In this document: piece after piece, positions 29,186-37,860 of the stretch
Layout of the letters: every line of letters begins with the position of its first letter
How positions within the stretch are numbered: the first letter of the stretch is position 1
NCBI GenBank assembly: GCA_024402335.1
Contig: JAKSTZ010000010.1
Coordinates: forward strand, 16,666 to 80,665
DNA from: Bacteroidales bacterium
Lineage (GTDB): Bacteria; Bacteroidota; Bacteroidia; Bacteroidales; UBA1715
Direction of reading: 5' to 3'
Length of the DNA stretch: 64,000 bases
The notes under the pieces: generated by a model
What the model was told of the DNA's origin: nothing
Databases searched by the model: none
Seen by the model: only the letters and a program-made list of their open reading frames with translations
Translations under genes and position numbers: made by a program

Positions 29186-29216
29186 TTGTTTTTAATCCGT
29201 TTCTCCATTATTTTTG
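29186..29216 (+). promoter_or_regulatory. promoter of xerD
   Basis: TTG at 29186-29188, a 20-base spacer and TATTTTTG at 29209-29216 fit the Bacteroidetes promoter consensus. The box is 17 bases before the chosen ATG, which supports that start over the upstream open frame. Confidence 0.65.
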
Positions 29217-29233
29217 TTACTAAAATTAGCACT

Positions 29234-30136
29234 ATGGAATGGGAAAAATGCATTCATGATTTTAAGTTATATTTAAAGTTAGAGAAATCTCTTTCGAGCA
29301 ATAGTGTTGAAGCATACGAACATGATGTTCGAAAACTACAAGAGTTTTGCATCGCAACAGACTTCAAAGGCGGTCCTGACAAAATCACTCTTGACGATCT
29401 GCATGAATTTGTATATTGGCTAAACCATCTTGACTCAGTCGTATGCGAACGCTCACAAGCACGCATAATTTCAGGAATAAAGAATTTCTTTTCATACCTT
29501 CAGATTGACGACATTATCGAAGCCGACCCTACCGATTTGTTGGAAGCGCCAAGAATGCCGAAGAAATTACCAGTTTACCTTTCCATACAAGAAATCGATG
29601 CCATCATAAACGTGATAGACGTAAGCAAACCCGAAGGCCATAGAAATAGAGCCATGCTCGAAACTCTATATAGTTGCGGTTTACGTGTTAGTGAACTTGT
29701 AAACCTACAAATACACAACTTATTCTTCAACGATGGTTTTATTCGTGTTGTTGGAAAAGGAGACAAAGAACGCCTGGTACCTATCAGCGACAAGGCTATA
29801 CATGAAATACAAGATTATTTAGAATGGCGTTGCCATCTAACTATACCGGAATCCGAAAAAGATTACTTATTCTTAAATAGACGTGGGAAACACCTTACAC
29901 GAGTGATGGTTTTTCTTATCATAAAAGAAGCAGCAAAAGAAGCCGGCATTACGAAGAACATAAGTCCACATACATTTAGACACTCATTCGCAACACATTT
30001 AGTCAATGGAGGTGCTGACTTACGGAGCGTGCAAGAGATGCTCGGACACGAATCCATAACGACGACTGAATTGTACACACACTTGGACAAACAACATTTA
30101 CACGAAACAATAATGTTGTTTCACCCACGGAAATAA
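29234..30136 (+). CDS. xerD: site-specific tyrosine recombinase XerD
   Basis: XerD, with XerC, resolves chromosome dimers at dif. The 300-residue protein (start MEWEKCIHDF) has a SAM-like N-terminal DNA-binding domain and the full catalytic set of tyrosine recombinases: R151 (GLRVSEL), K175, H246 and R249 (HTFRHSFATHL), H272 (LGHES) and Y281 (TELYTH). Length and residues match XerD rather than an integron or phage integrase. An open frame upstream of 29234 contains the promoter and is not counted. Confidence 0.93.
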   Translation: MEWEKCIHDFKLYLKLEKSLSSNSVEAYEHDVRKLQEFCIATDFKGGPDKITLDDLHEFVYWLNHLDSVVCERSQARIISGIKNFFSYLQIDDIIEADPTDLLEAPRMPKKLPVYLSIQEIDAIINVIDVSKPEGHRNRAMLETLYSCGLRVSELVNLQIHNLFFNDGFIRVVGKGDKERLVPISDKAIHEIQDYLEWRCHLTIPESEKDYLFLNRRGKHLTRVMVFLIIKEAAKEAGITKNISPHTFRHSFATHLVNGGADLRSVQEMLGHESITTTELYTHLDKQHLHETIMLFHPRK

Positions 30137-30138
30137 AA

Positions 30139-30163
30139 AAGGCGGAAAAAATCCGCCTCTTTT
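30139..30163. terminator. bidirectional terminator between xerD and a small convergent gene
   Basis: GGCGGA and TCCGCC form a 6-bp GC-rich stem around AAAAA, with A and T runs on either side, so it can work for both converging genes. Confidence 0.85.
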
Positions 30164-30181
30164 ACTAAACAAAATTTCTTA

Positions 30182-30595
30182 TTAGAAAATCTTTGATAAC
30201 TTTTCTATTTCGCTTTTGAAATTCATATAAAACAAATCGCGAACTATAATTGATTGAAATGAGAAAATCTCATTATCAGTTGTACGGATTGTTTTAATTG
30301 CAGAATCATTATACAATTCAACGCACCATTTATTTTCTGGATTTTTCCAATTTGGTTTCCATCCTTGACGATACACATCACGCAATGTCAACAACTGATC
30401 CATTAATGTAAGCACAGAACCATTTTTCGTTTTTGAGAACATTGCATCTGGCTCTGCTATTTTACAATAGTCTTCCCAACTTTTTGGTAATAATGCTAAT
30501 GGATTTTGTGTTTCCTTCAAAATCACTTTTCCATCTTCTATTCTCTCGAATTCCCAACCTTTAGGAATATCAATTGTTTTTATTTCTTTGTCCAT
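30182..30595 (-). CDS. hypothetical protein with IPKGWEFERIEDGKVILK N-terminus
   Basis: The 137-residue protein has no signal peptide or membrane segment. The N-terminal DIPKGWEFERIEDGKVILKE and LPKSWEDYCKI match a pattern I recall from many small uncharacterised Bacteroidales proteins; the C-terminus has SFQSIIVRDLFYMNF. Those proteins have no known function. It has its own promoter and shares a bidirectional terminator with xerD. Confidence 0.75.
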   Translation of the reverse strand: MDKEIKTIDIPKGWEFERIEDGKVILKETQNPLALLPKSWEDYCKIAEPDAMFSKTKNGSVLTLMDQLLTLRDVYRQGWKPNWKNPENKWCVELYNDSAIKTIRTTDNEIFSFQSIIVRDLFYMNFKSEIEKLSKIF

Positions 30596-30612
30596 GACTA
30601 TATATTTTTTTA

Positions 30613-30644
30613 CAAATATATATTATTATTCCAAAATCTACAAA
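30613..30644 (-). promoter_or_regulatory. promoter of the 137-residue hypothetical gene
   Basis: On the minus strand TTTG (plus 30641-30644), a 20-base spacer and TATATTTG (30620-30613) give a complete -33/-7 pair 18 bases before the ATG. Confidence 0.75.
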
Positions 30645-30645
30645 A

Positions 30646-30674
30646 ATAAAAAGGCGAAGCAATGCTTCGCCTTT
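30646..30674 (-). terminator. terminator after the lipoprotein/membrane protein cluster
   Basis: On the minus strand AAAGGCGAAGC-ATT-GCTTCGCCTTT forms an 11-bp perfect stem followed by a T run interrupted by one A. It ends the three-gene cluster that starts at 33174. Confidence 0.9.
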
Positions 30675-30696
30675 CAAGTAAACACAGTATTAAAAC

Positions 30697-31143
30697 TTAC
30701 TTGTTTTTTATCTCCAAATCAATATATTGAGCAGGCTTAGTAAGCCAATTAATTAATTTACGAACAGGCAACAGCAATAATTGTAATATATCTCTTTTTA
30801 CTGTCAGCAAAACTGGTATATAATAAGAAACTAGCAATACACCTAAACAAGACAAAAAACAATCTGTTACAAGAGCATAAACAGAAACACATATTCCCAC
30901 AAAATAAGAAATAAAACAAATTGCATCTAACAAGAATTCAAAAAAAAGTCTTTTCAAAAACACCAAAAAGGAATATGATCCCTCTATTTTTGATAGTTTT
31001 AAATAATCATTTTTCTTTTGCTCAATTAATCTATAGCCAGCTTTTTTCCACAAAGTAAAAGGTGCTATAATAATTAAATTAAATATAGTATAAAGGAAAT
31101 GACCTAGTGCCTCTGTTATTAATTTTATAATACTTATTTCCAT
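30697..31143 (-). CDS. hypothetical inner-membrane protein
   Basis: The 148-residue protein starts at the ATG at 31143 (MEISIIKLITEALG); an open frame further upstream overlaps the preceding lipoprotein gene and is rejected. It has about three to four hydrophobic segments (residues 8-30, 66-90 and 92-115 approximately) and basic loops with several lysines. I do not recognise a family. It is the last gene of a run with two lipoprotein genes, 25 bases after the second, and so may work with them in the envelope. Confidence 0.65.
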   Translation of the reverse strand: MEISIIKLITEALGHFLYTIFNLIIIAPFTLWKKAGYRLIEQKKNDYLKLSKIEGSYSFLVFLKRLFFEFLLDAICFISYFVGICVSVYALVTDCFLSCLGVLLVSYYIPVLLTVKRDILQLLLLPVRKLINWLTKPAQYIDLEIKNK

Positions 31144-31168
31144 AATTAATCTATTCTTTTTACAAAAA

Positions 31169-32269
31169 CTATATTTCTTCTGAAATAAAATCATACACTT
31201 GTTCAATGTCTTCCAAATCATTATTATCTACTTCTACAATGTTAGAAGAAATCATATTCTTCTTAGATAATTCTTCTGAGGAAAAAACCATTGAATCATT
31301 AAAAGTTTGTGCTTCATTATTTTTTTCAAAATTATTATTGTCTTCTGTTTCTGTATTCTCAGAAGATTCCGATCGAGTATTTTTCTTAGGAGAACCTAAT
31401 ATCCAACCACTTTCATTATCAAAAACAAATGATAATTTATTCAATGACTTTGTTCCTTTTACATTTCCATTCAAGACATAACCAAATGGAGTAACTATTG
31501 AATTTTCAACAATAACTTCTGCAGAAGCGACAAAATCATTACAAACATCTTTTTTATTCTTCTTTGACTGGAAAAATTGGAAAAGTCCACAACTTTTATT
31601 TGGACATGTAACATCACATATAATATTACGAATTTTAAATATTGATCTTTGTTGTCCAATAAGTTGTACTGTATCTTTTGTAACATCCAAAGACAACAAT
31701 TCATACAACGACAATTCTTTTGACACTTTTTCTAATGCCCAAACAGGTTTTTCAGGAACAACTGGCTTTGGAACAATATGCACTATAGTATCATAACATT
31801 CCGTTGGATTTATAACAACAATATCCTCTTCGTTTGATATAGAATCAGAAACATGTTTTTCCTTTTCAAAACGATTTTTCATATCAACATCTTCATTTGA
31901 AACAACAGCTGTTTTTGCACACGTCGTTTGCTTAGGACTATAAATCCATTTTGAGCCTTCTTTTGTAAGAGCGACCTTTACAAAAATATGAGGATTATTA
32001 TTGTCATCCAAAACTTTCTCTGCTTCATATGTTATTACACCTTCAGCAGCAAGTTTTCGAAGTAACAATCTCTGTTCAGAATTATTCTCTTCATAAAAAC
32101 CAACTATTAAAGAAACAATATCACCCTTTTGTATAGAATCAACCACTGGTTTATACAACTTAGAAATTTCATTTTTTGTAATTTCTTTTACTGTTTTCTT
32201 ACCATTACATGCCCCAAGAAGAAGCAAGCTAAATATGGAAAGAAAAGATATTTTCAAATATTTATTCAT
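31169..32269 (-). CDS. hypothetical lipoprotein, paralogue A
   Basis: The 366-residue protein has a lipoprotein signal with lipobox LGAC (C21). It is related over most of its length to the neighbouring gene at 32299-33174. Shared features are a GFYE/GYYE and LRKLAAEGVITYEAE segment, HIFVKVALTKEG, a SLYEL segment, and VTPFGYVLNGNVKGTK. This copy alone has an insert with four cysteines (ICDVTCPNKSCG ... VCND), which could bind a metal or form disulfides, and a long acidic C-terminal tail. I do not recognise the family. It follows the paralogue by 29 bases. Confidence 0.75.
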   Translation of the reverse strand: MNKYLKISFLSIFSLLLLGACNGKKTVKEITKNEISKLYKPVVDSIQKGDIVSLIVGFYEENNSEQRLLLRKLAAEGVITYEAEKVLDDNNNPHIFVKVALTKEGSKWIYSPKQTTCAKTAVVSNEDVDMKNRFEKEKHVSDSISNEEDIVVINPTECYDTIVHIVPKPVVPEKPVWALEKVSKELSLYELLSLDVTKDTVQLIGQQRSIFKIRNIICDVTCPNKSCGLFQFFQSKKNKKDVCNDFVASAEVIVENSIVTPFGYVLNGNVKGTKSLNKLSFVFDNESGWILGSPKKNTRSESSENTETEDNNNFEKNNEAQTFNDSMVFSSEELSKKNMISSNIVEVDNNDLEDIEQVYDFISEEI

Positions 32270-32298
32270 AGCATAATTTTATTTTAACCATACTAGTT

Positions 32299-33174
32299 TT
32301 ATTCTTCAACAGTCTTTTCTGTTGTTTTAACATTAGCTTCATTTACAATTTTCCAACCATCTTCATATTTTTGGAATGTATAATGATATTTTTCTTTTAC
32401 CCCTTTGGTTTTTCCTTCCAAAATACGACCAAACGGAGTAACATCACTTGTTTCAAAGATTACATCTGCAAATGACAAACCTTGTTCTTTCATCATTTTA
32501 GTTGCAATCAAATTAGACACTTTACATACAGATTTTGTCAAAGTATTTACCATAACCTTTTTCTCAACAACTTTTTTCAATTCTAATTCATATATAGAAG
32601 GTTCTGGTTTAACAACATCTTCTTTTTTTGACAACACAGAATCAATATCATCTTCAACAACAGGATTACGAACAGGAATATTTTCGTCGACAGCAACAGC
32701 ATCGGCAGGATATTTTTCATTTGCAAAATTATTCTCCATATCCGAAGGGAATATAGTTCTAGGTTCTTTCGTAACAACAGCAGAATCAACAACAACCATC
32801 GTCTTACCAGCATCAGTCAGTTCAACATTCACAAATACATGAGCAGCAGAAACATATGCTTTCCTTATTTTTTCTTTACCTTTTATAATCGTTGTTGAAT
32901 CAACTTCATTTATAATTTCCGCACTATATGAAATCACTCCATTAGCAGCTAATTGGCGAAGTTTATAACGAGCCTCTTTACAATTTAATTCATAATAACC
33001 TGTTTTAAACTCAACCACATGGCTACCTTTTTTAAAATCAGCAAACTGACTTACAACATTTTGTACTTCTTGTTCTGTAATCACACTCGTTTCTCCTTGT
33101 TTGGCATCTTGATTACAGCTTGAAAAAACAAAACCTGCACATATTAGTGCGCAAAACATAAAATTTTTTTTCAT
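32299..33174 (-). CDS. hypothetical lipoprotein, paralogue B
   Basis: The 291-residue protein has a lipoprotein signal with SSC as lipobox (C20). It shares with paralogue A the segments GYYELNCKEARYKLRQLAAN-GVISYSAE, HVFVNVELTDAGK and VTPFGRILEGKTKGVK, in the same order, so the two arose by tandem duplication. It lacks the cysteine insert and the acidic tail. Function is unknown; the LRxLAAxGVIxYxAE core could be a small winged-helix-like or alpha/beta module, but that is a guess. It is the first gene of the cluster. Confidence 0.75.
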   Translation of the reverse strand: MKKNFMFCALICAGFVFSSCNQDAKQGETSVITEQEVQNVVSQFADFKKGSHVVEFKTGYYELNCKEARYKLRQLAANGVISYSAEIINEVDSTTIIKGKEKIRKAYVSAAHVFVNVELTDAGKTMVVVDSAVVTKEPRTIFPSDMENNFANEKYPADAVAVDENIPVRNPVVEDDIDSVLSKKEDVVKPEPSIYELELKKVVEKKVMVNTLTKSVCKVSNLIATKMMKEQGLSFADVIFETSDVTPFGRILEGKTKGVKEKYHYTFQKYEDGWKIVNEANVKTTEKTVEE

Positions 33175-33649
33175 AGTATTACATTAAAATTAAACAAAAA
33201 ATTCAATTGAAAACATCTACAAACAAATCATACACATAGAAAAATCAACACTTTCAAATTCTAAAAATTATTACACCTTATAGTAACCACAGAATATAAT
33301 TTTCTTTAAAATTTCGTATTAAATCCACTTTTTGCAAATATTAAAAATAACTATAAAATTGATTGTCTAAAAATGTGACCATTGTGTTCTCGATTTGTCT
33401 TCATCTTATTCATAAATAGAGTAAATACAAAACGGAATTAATCCATAAAAATAAATATGTTATAACAAGTTAATAAGGGGGAAACAATGTAATTTGAAAT
33501 AAAAATTTTCTCTATTTACCTCTCTCCCCTTATCAACAAGCCACCTGTCATCCTAAGTGTAACGAAGGATCTTTGATCCAAATAACATATTATTTTTCCA
33601 AAAGATTGTACTACGCTAAAAGATCTGTTATTTTATATTTCAGCACAAT
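33175..33649. other. 475-base gene-free spacer with inverted repeats and a dispersed-type element
   Basis: No open frame or tRNA is visible. The part near 33174 should hold the lipoprotein promoter; three TAnnnTTTG words (one base too long in the spacer) are present, at 33224-33232, 33256-33264 and 33334-33342, but none has a good -33 partner. At 33473-33480 and 33526-33533 ATAAGGGG and CCCCTTAT form an 8-bp inverted pair. At 33545-33571 the text GTCATCCTAAGTGTAACGAA with GGATCT resembles a dispersed intergenic element seen in many bacterial genomes, followed by the hairpin GGATC-TTT-GATCC and the inverted pair AAATAACA/TGTTATTT. Confidence 0.6.
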
Positions 33650-33683
33650 AAAAAAACGGAGATGCAAATCCACATCTCCGTTT
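33650..33683 (-). terminator. terminator after the DedA gene
   Basis: On the minus strand AAACGGAGATG pairs perfectly with CATCTCCGTTT over 11 bp with an 8-base loop, followed by a T run. It begins 26 bases after the DedA stop codon. Confidence 0.92.
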
Positions 33684-33709
33684 ACCATATAAAAACAAAA
33701 ACTTTAAAC

Positions 33710-34417
33710 TCAACGTCTCCGTAAAAAATATTTTACAGTGTAATATAATACCACTAACAATACACCTCCCACAATGGCATATCCAATTTCGTGGCTATAT
33801 TGATTAATTAAATCTTGTTGACCATGTGCAACGTAACCCAATGCAGCTAAAATTACATTCCAAATACCAGCACCAAGAAATGTAAACAATAAAAACACCG
33901 GTAATTTCATTTTTGCCAAACCTGCAGGTATAGAAATCAATTGACGAATAACTGGTATCAACCGACCTATAAACGTAGAAATAACTCCATGTTCATTAAA
34001 GTAATCTTCTGCTTTCTTAAGTTTATCTCCATTTAGTGCAAGCAAATGTCCCCATTTACTATCTGCAAATTTGTATATAATTGGACGGCCAAGCCAAATC
34101 GACAATAAATAATTAATCATTGCGCCCAACATAGAACCTAATGTAGCAAACAACACAACAAGAATGATATTCATATCATTACCTACATTACAAGCAACAT
34201 AGGCAGCTGGTGGAATAACAACTTCCGATGGAAAAGGAATAAAAGAACTTTCTATCGTCATTAACGCAGTTATTGTTCCATAATTCATATTTGCACTATA
34301 CCAATCCTCTACATACGAAAGAATCGATTTATCAGTTGCGACTGTATCAGAATTTGTTTCTGCATAGACAGAGAGCCCAAGAAATAAAAGTGTTACAATT
34401 GTCAGTATTCGTTTCAT
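33710..34417 (-). CDS. DedA/VTT family membrane protein
   Basis: DedA-family proteins act in the inner membrane; several have been shown to move lipid carriers such as undecaprenyl phosphate. The 235-residue protein has an N-terminal signal-like segment, then the VTT domain with SSFIPFPSEVVIPPAAY, LGSMLGAMINYLLSIWLGRP and the re-entrant motif FIGRLIPVIRQLISIPAGLA. The membrane-embedded glutamate and arginines typical of the family are present. It lies downstream of the nqr operon terminator. A TATATTTG box at 34479-34472 could be its promoter, but its -33 spacing is short. Confidence 0.88.
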   Translation of the reverse strand: MKRILTIVTLLFLGLSVYAETNSDTVATDKSILSYVEDWYSANMNYGTITALMTIESSFIPFPSEVVIPPAAYVACNVGNDMNIILVVLFATLGSMLGAMINYLLSIWLGRPIIYKFADSKWGHLLALNGDKLKKAEDYFNEHGVISTFIGRLIPVIRQLISIPAGLAKMKLPVFLLFTFLGAGIWNVILAALGYVAHGQQDLINQYSHEIGYAIVGGVLLVVLYYTVKYFLRRR

Positions 34418-34437
34418 TCTGTGTATTTAATATGTAT

Positions 34438-34470
34438 TAAAAAAATAGAGACGCAAAACCTTGCGTCTCT
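34438..34470 (-). terminator. terminator of the nqr operon
   Basis: On the minus strand AGAGACGCAA pairs with TTGCGTCTCT around a four-base loop and runs into TATTTTTTT. It begins 32 bases after the nqrF stop. The same AGAGACGCA/TGCGTCTCT stem recurs at 42163-42186. Confidence 0.9.
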
Positions 34471-34502
34471 ACAAATATATATTCTTTTTTTATTCAAAAG
34501 AA

Positions 34503-35792
34503 TTATCCGCCGAAGTTATCGAAACGAATCATTTCGTCTTCTACGCCAAGGCTGTGTAACAAGTCAAGCACAGTCTTTGCCATCATTGGAGGACCACACA
34601 AGTAGTATTCGATATCTTCTGGTTCTTCGTGTTGCTTCAAGTATGTATCACCCATTACTGGAGCAATGAAACCTGGAGTGTATTTAATACCTAGACCATC
34701 AGCCTTTGGATCAGGACGGTCAAGTGCTAAGTGGAAATGGAAATTAGGGAATTCTTTTTCCAATTCTAAGAAGTCTTCCAAGAAGAATACTTCATCGATT
34801 GCACGAGCACCATAGAAATAATGCATTTCACGGTCACGAGTATTCAATGTCTTAAGCATGTGCATAATTTGAGCACGAAGAGGAGCCATACCGGCACCAC
34901 CACCAACCCAAATCATTTCACGTTTGCTGTCAAATACTGGGTGGAAATCTCCATAAGGACCACTCATCATTACCTTATCTCCAGGTTTTAAGTTGAAGAT
35001 ATATGTAGAAGCGATACCGCAAGGTACATCCATGAAACCAGGACCTTGATCTTTTGGTTTAAATGGAGGTGTTGCAATACGAACTGTCAATGTAATGATA
35101 TCACCTTCATCAGGATAGTTAGCCATAGAATAAGCACGAACTGTAGGTTCTGTATTCTTTTGGTGTAAGCCGAACAAACCGAATTTTTCCCAAGTTGGAA
35201 TATACAAATCGCCTATCAAGCTTCTATCGAAATCTGCATAGTTGATGTCGTATGCAGGAATCTTGATTTGAGCGTATGAACCTGGCAAGAAATCCATGTG
35301 TTCACCAGCTGGCAATTTAACTTTAAATTCCTTAATGAAAGAAGCAACATTCTTGTTAGAAATAACTTCGCATTCCCATTCTTTAATACCAAGAACTGAT
35401 TCTGGTATTTTAATGTGAATGTCATTTTTAACTTTCACTTGGCAAGCCAAACGCCAATTGTCATTTTGTTCTTTACGAGAGAAGAAACCCTTTTCTGTAG
35501 GAAGAATATCTCCACCACCTTCAGTTACACGGCAACGGCACATACCACAAGCGCCACCACCACCACAAGCTGAAGGCAAAAGAATATTTTGTCCTTGCAA
35601 AGTGCTCAACAAAGAGCTACCTGGATTTACTTCCATTGGTTCTTTATCGTTGATATACAACTGTACTTTTCCTGATGGCAACAATTTTGCTTTTGCCAAC
35701 AAAAGAAGAGCCACCAATAATATTACTACTAGCAGGAAGACGACAACACTCGCGCCTATCATTATACCTGCCGATGCATCTAAAATTATCAT
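34503..35792 (-). CDS. nqrF: Na+-translocating NADH:quinone reductase subunit F
   Basis: NqrF is the NADH-oxidising entry subunit of the sodium pump. The ATG at 35792 is preferred to a TTG three codons upstream. The 429-residue protein has one N-terminal membrane helix (about 10-34), a 2Fe-2S ferredoxin domain with C76, C82, C85 and C117, the FAD-binding RAYSMANY motif, and the NADH-binding GGAGMAPLRAQI segment with an aromatic/Gly C-terminus (FDNFGG). It is the last gene of nqrABCDEF. Confidence 0.96.
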   Translation of the reverse strand: MIILDASAGIMIGASVVVFLLVVILLVALLLLAKAKLLPSGKVQLYINDKEPMEVNPGSSLLSTLQGQNILLPSACGGGGACGMCRCRVTEGGGDILPTEKGFFSRKEQNDNWRLACQVKVKNDIHIKIPESVLGIKEWECEVISNKNVASFIKEFKVKLPAGEHMDFLPGSYAQIKIPAYDINYADFDRSLIGDLYIPTWEKFGLFGLHQKNTEPTVRAYSMANYPDEGDIITLTVRIATPPFKPKDQGPGFMDVPCGIASTYIFNLKPGDKVMMSGPYGDFHPVFDSKREMIWVGGGAGMAPLRAQIMHMLKTLNTRDREMHYFYGARAIDEVFFLEDFLELEKEFPNFHFHLALDRPDPKADGLGIKYTPGFIAPVMGDTYLKQHEEPEDIEYYLCGPPMMAKTVLDLLHSLGVEDEMIRFDNFGG

Positions 35793-35810
35793 TTTGCTCA
35801 ATTTTAATTA

Positions 35811-36425
35811 TTACAATTTAATACCCATAAAACTCATGAATGCGATACCCATCAATCCAGTTACGATAAATGTGATACCTACACCCTTCAATGCAGCTGG
35901 CACATGAGAGTATTTGATTTTTTCGTTGATGGCAGCAATACCAACGATTGCCAAAAACCAACCAATACCAGAACCTAAACCAAATACAGTAGCTTCTGCA
36001 AGTGATTCATATCCTCTTTGTTGCATAAACAAAGAACCACCAAGGATGGCACAGTTTACAGCAATCAATGGCAAGAAAATACCAAGAGAAGAATATAAAG
36101 CTGGTGCAAATTTTTCAACTATCATTTCCACCAACTGTACAAACGAAGCTATGACCGCAATGAAAATAATGAAACTCAAGAAACTTAAGTCAACATCGGC
36201 GAAGCTATCACCTAACCATGCTAAAGCACCTGGTTTCAATACGAATTCATTCAACAAATAGTCAATAGGAACAGTGATTGCCAAAACAAATGTTACAGCC
36301 AAACCAAGTCCGGCAGCTGTTTCCACATTTTTAGACACCGCAATGAATGAACACATTCCCAAAAAGAATGCGAACACCATATTGTCTATAAAAATTGATT
36401 TAATAAATAAGTTTAACAACTCCAT
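35811..36425 (-). CDS. nqrE: Na+-translocating NADH:quinone reductase subunit E
   Basis: NqrE is a six-helix membrane subunit that, with NqrD, holds an iron-sulfur centre between symmetric half-channels. The 204-residue protein starts at the ATG at 36425 ([20 protein letters not shown]); the GTG upstream is less likely. It has [13 protein letters not shown] and [10 protein letters not shown], each with the conserved cysteine that binds the cluster. Neighbours are nqrD and nqrF. Confidence 0.96.
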   Translation of the reverse strand: MELLNLFIKSIFIDNMVFAFFLGMCSFIAVSKNVETAAGLGLAVTFVLAITVPIDYLLNEFVLKPGALAWLGDSFADVDLSFLSFIIFIAVIASFVQLVEMIVEKFAPALYSSLGIFLPLIAVNCAILGGSLFMQQRGYESLAEATVFGLGSGIGWFLAIVGIAAINEKIKYSHVPAALKGVGITFIVTGLMGIAFMSFMGIKL

Positions 36426-36443
36426 GATCACAATCTTTTAAGG

Positions 36444-37106
36444 TTATTTTTTAATTAAATCTTTATTTCTTGAGCGTTGGATCCAAATGATTACAGCAAC
36501 AATAATCAATGCCATAGGTGGCATCAACATGAAACCGCAGTTTTCGTATCCACATGCTGTGTAGAATGCTTCAGGAATGATACGTAATTCACCAGCAATT
36601 GGTAATGTAATTGTTCCTGCACCGAATAATTCACGAACAACAGCAATAATTACTAAAATCATACCATAACCTAAACCATTTCCAAGACCATCAAGAAGTG
36701 AAGGCCAAGGTTTATTACCCAAACCGAACGCTTCCATACGACCCATAACGATACAGTTAGTAATAATCAAACCAACATATACTGAAAGTTGTTTACTAAC
36801 ACCATACGAGAATGCTTTTAAGATTTGGTCAACCAAGATTACCAAAGTCGCAACAACCAACAATTGAACGATGATACGGATGCGGTTTGGAATTGTTTTT
36901 CTCAAAAGTGAAATTGCCATGTTAGCAACGCCAACAACAATAGTTACTGCCAATGCCATTACAATTGCAGATTCAACTTTTGCTGTTACAGCCAAAGCAG
37001 AACAAATACCTAATACTTGTACTGTAATTGGGTTTTGTGAACCTAGAGGGCCTGTAAGCAACTGTAAGTTTTTCTTTGAAAACAATGATTCTTTTTCTTC
37101 TGCCAT
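36444..37106 (-). CDS. nqrD: Na+-translocating NADH:quinone reductase subunit D
   Basis: NqrD is the partner of NqrE in the membrane. The 220-residue protein has six hydrophobic segments, VLGICSALAVTAKVESA and TNCIVMGRMEAFG with the two conserved cysteines, and a C-terminal basic end. It follows nqrC by 7 bases. Confidence 0.96.
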   Translation of the reverse strand: MAEEKESLFSKKNLQLLTGPLGSQNPITVQVLGICSALAVTAKVESAIVMALAVTIVVGVANMAISLLRKTIPNRIRIIVQLLVVATLVILVDQILKAFSYGVSKQLSVYVGLIITNCIVMGRMEAFGLGNKPWPSLLDGLGNGLGYGMILVIIAVVRELFGAGTITLPIAGELRIIPEAFYTACGYENCGFMLMPPMALIIVAVIIWIQRSRNKDLIKK

Positions 37107-37113
37107 GACCTTA

Positions 37114-37848
37114 TTAGTTTAAAGATTGAACATTATTAGTTGAGTCAGCAACAGGAGCAGTTTCAACAGGTACAGTTGCTACTGATTGAGCTTGAAGAAA
37201 AGCAGAATAACCTTTCAAACAATCGAATAGCATTGCTGTCACACCATCACAAGTTTTTGTTGAACCTGAAATAGCATCAACTTCGTTGTCTGCTTTTGCC
37301 CCACCCTTTACAACCTTAACAGATGTAAATTCGTTGTTGACAAAAATTTGTTTTCCTTTAAATGTATTGCGGAATTTTGGTTTGATGATTTCAGCACCCA
37401 AACCGGCTGTTTCACTTTCGTGATCGAAAACTGTACCGACAACTGTGCTACCATCAGCTTTGCTAACAGAAATATAACCCCAGATTTTACCCCAAAGTCC
37501 ATTTCCTTTCAAAGGAATAACATAACAATTATTGATATCGATAACTGGTAAAGAACCTTCTTCTACAGATCCATTAGAAATATAATCTTGAATATTTCCT
37601 GAAATTTTTTCAGAAGAACCTTCTTTTACGAAGAAAAACTCTGTCAAATTATCGTTAAATAATTTTTCAGCATCACTAGCTTGAACATCTTCGATATCAG
37701 CAGCAGACAAAATATTTTGCATTTTTTCAATTTTCATATTTGCTTGCTGTGCTGGTTTCAATGAATATGCTGCTACCGACAACAATGTTGCAATAGCAAC
37801 TACCATTACTACCGAATAAATAAAAATGTATGAATTACTTTTTTCCAT
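37114..37848 (-). CDS. nqrC: Na+-translocating NADH:quinone reductase subunit C
   Basis: NqrC carries a covalent FMN on a threonine in its periplasmic domain. The 244-residue protein has one N-terminal helix (about 7-27), a GLWGKIWGYISV segment, the ETAGLGAEI motif and the flavinylation motif DAISGSTKT with T197 as the likely attachment residue. The usual alanine of SGAT is serine here. It ends in a short Ala/Val/Pro-rich tail. Confidence 0.94.
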   Translation of the reverse strand: MEKSNSYIFIYSVVMVVAIATLLSVAAYSLKPAQQANMKIEKMQNILSAADIEDVQASDAEKLFNDNLTEFFFVKEGSSEKISGNIQDYISNGSVEEGSLPVIDINNCYVIPLKGNGLWGKIWGYISVSKADGSTVVGTVFDHESETAGLGAEIIKPKFRNTFKGKQIFVNNEFTSVKVVKGGAKADNEVDAISGSTKTCDGVTAMLFDCLKGYSAFLQAQSVATVPVETAPVADSTNNVQSLN

Positions 37849-37860
37849 AGTCGTATCTTA

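Noticed and set aside
29132..29233. N-terminal extension of XerD
   Set aside because: The xerD promoter lies within it and the family starts at MEWEKC; the extension has no resemblance to recombinases.
31144..31221. N-terminal extension of the small membrane protein into the lipoprotein gene
   Set aside because: It overlaps the preceding gene by more than 50 bases and starts at a non-ATG codon, whereas an ATG at 31143 gives a clean spacer.
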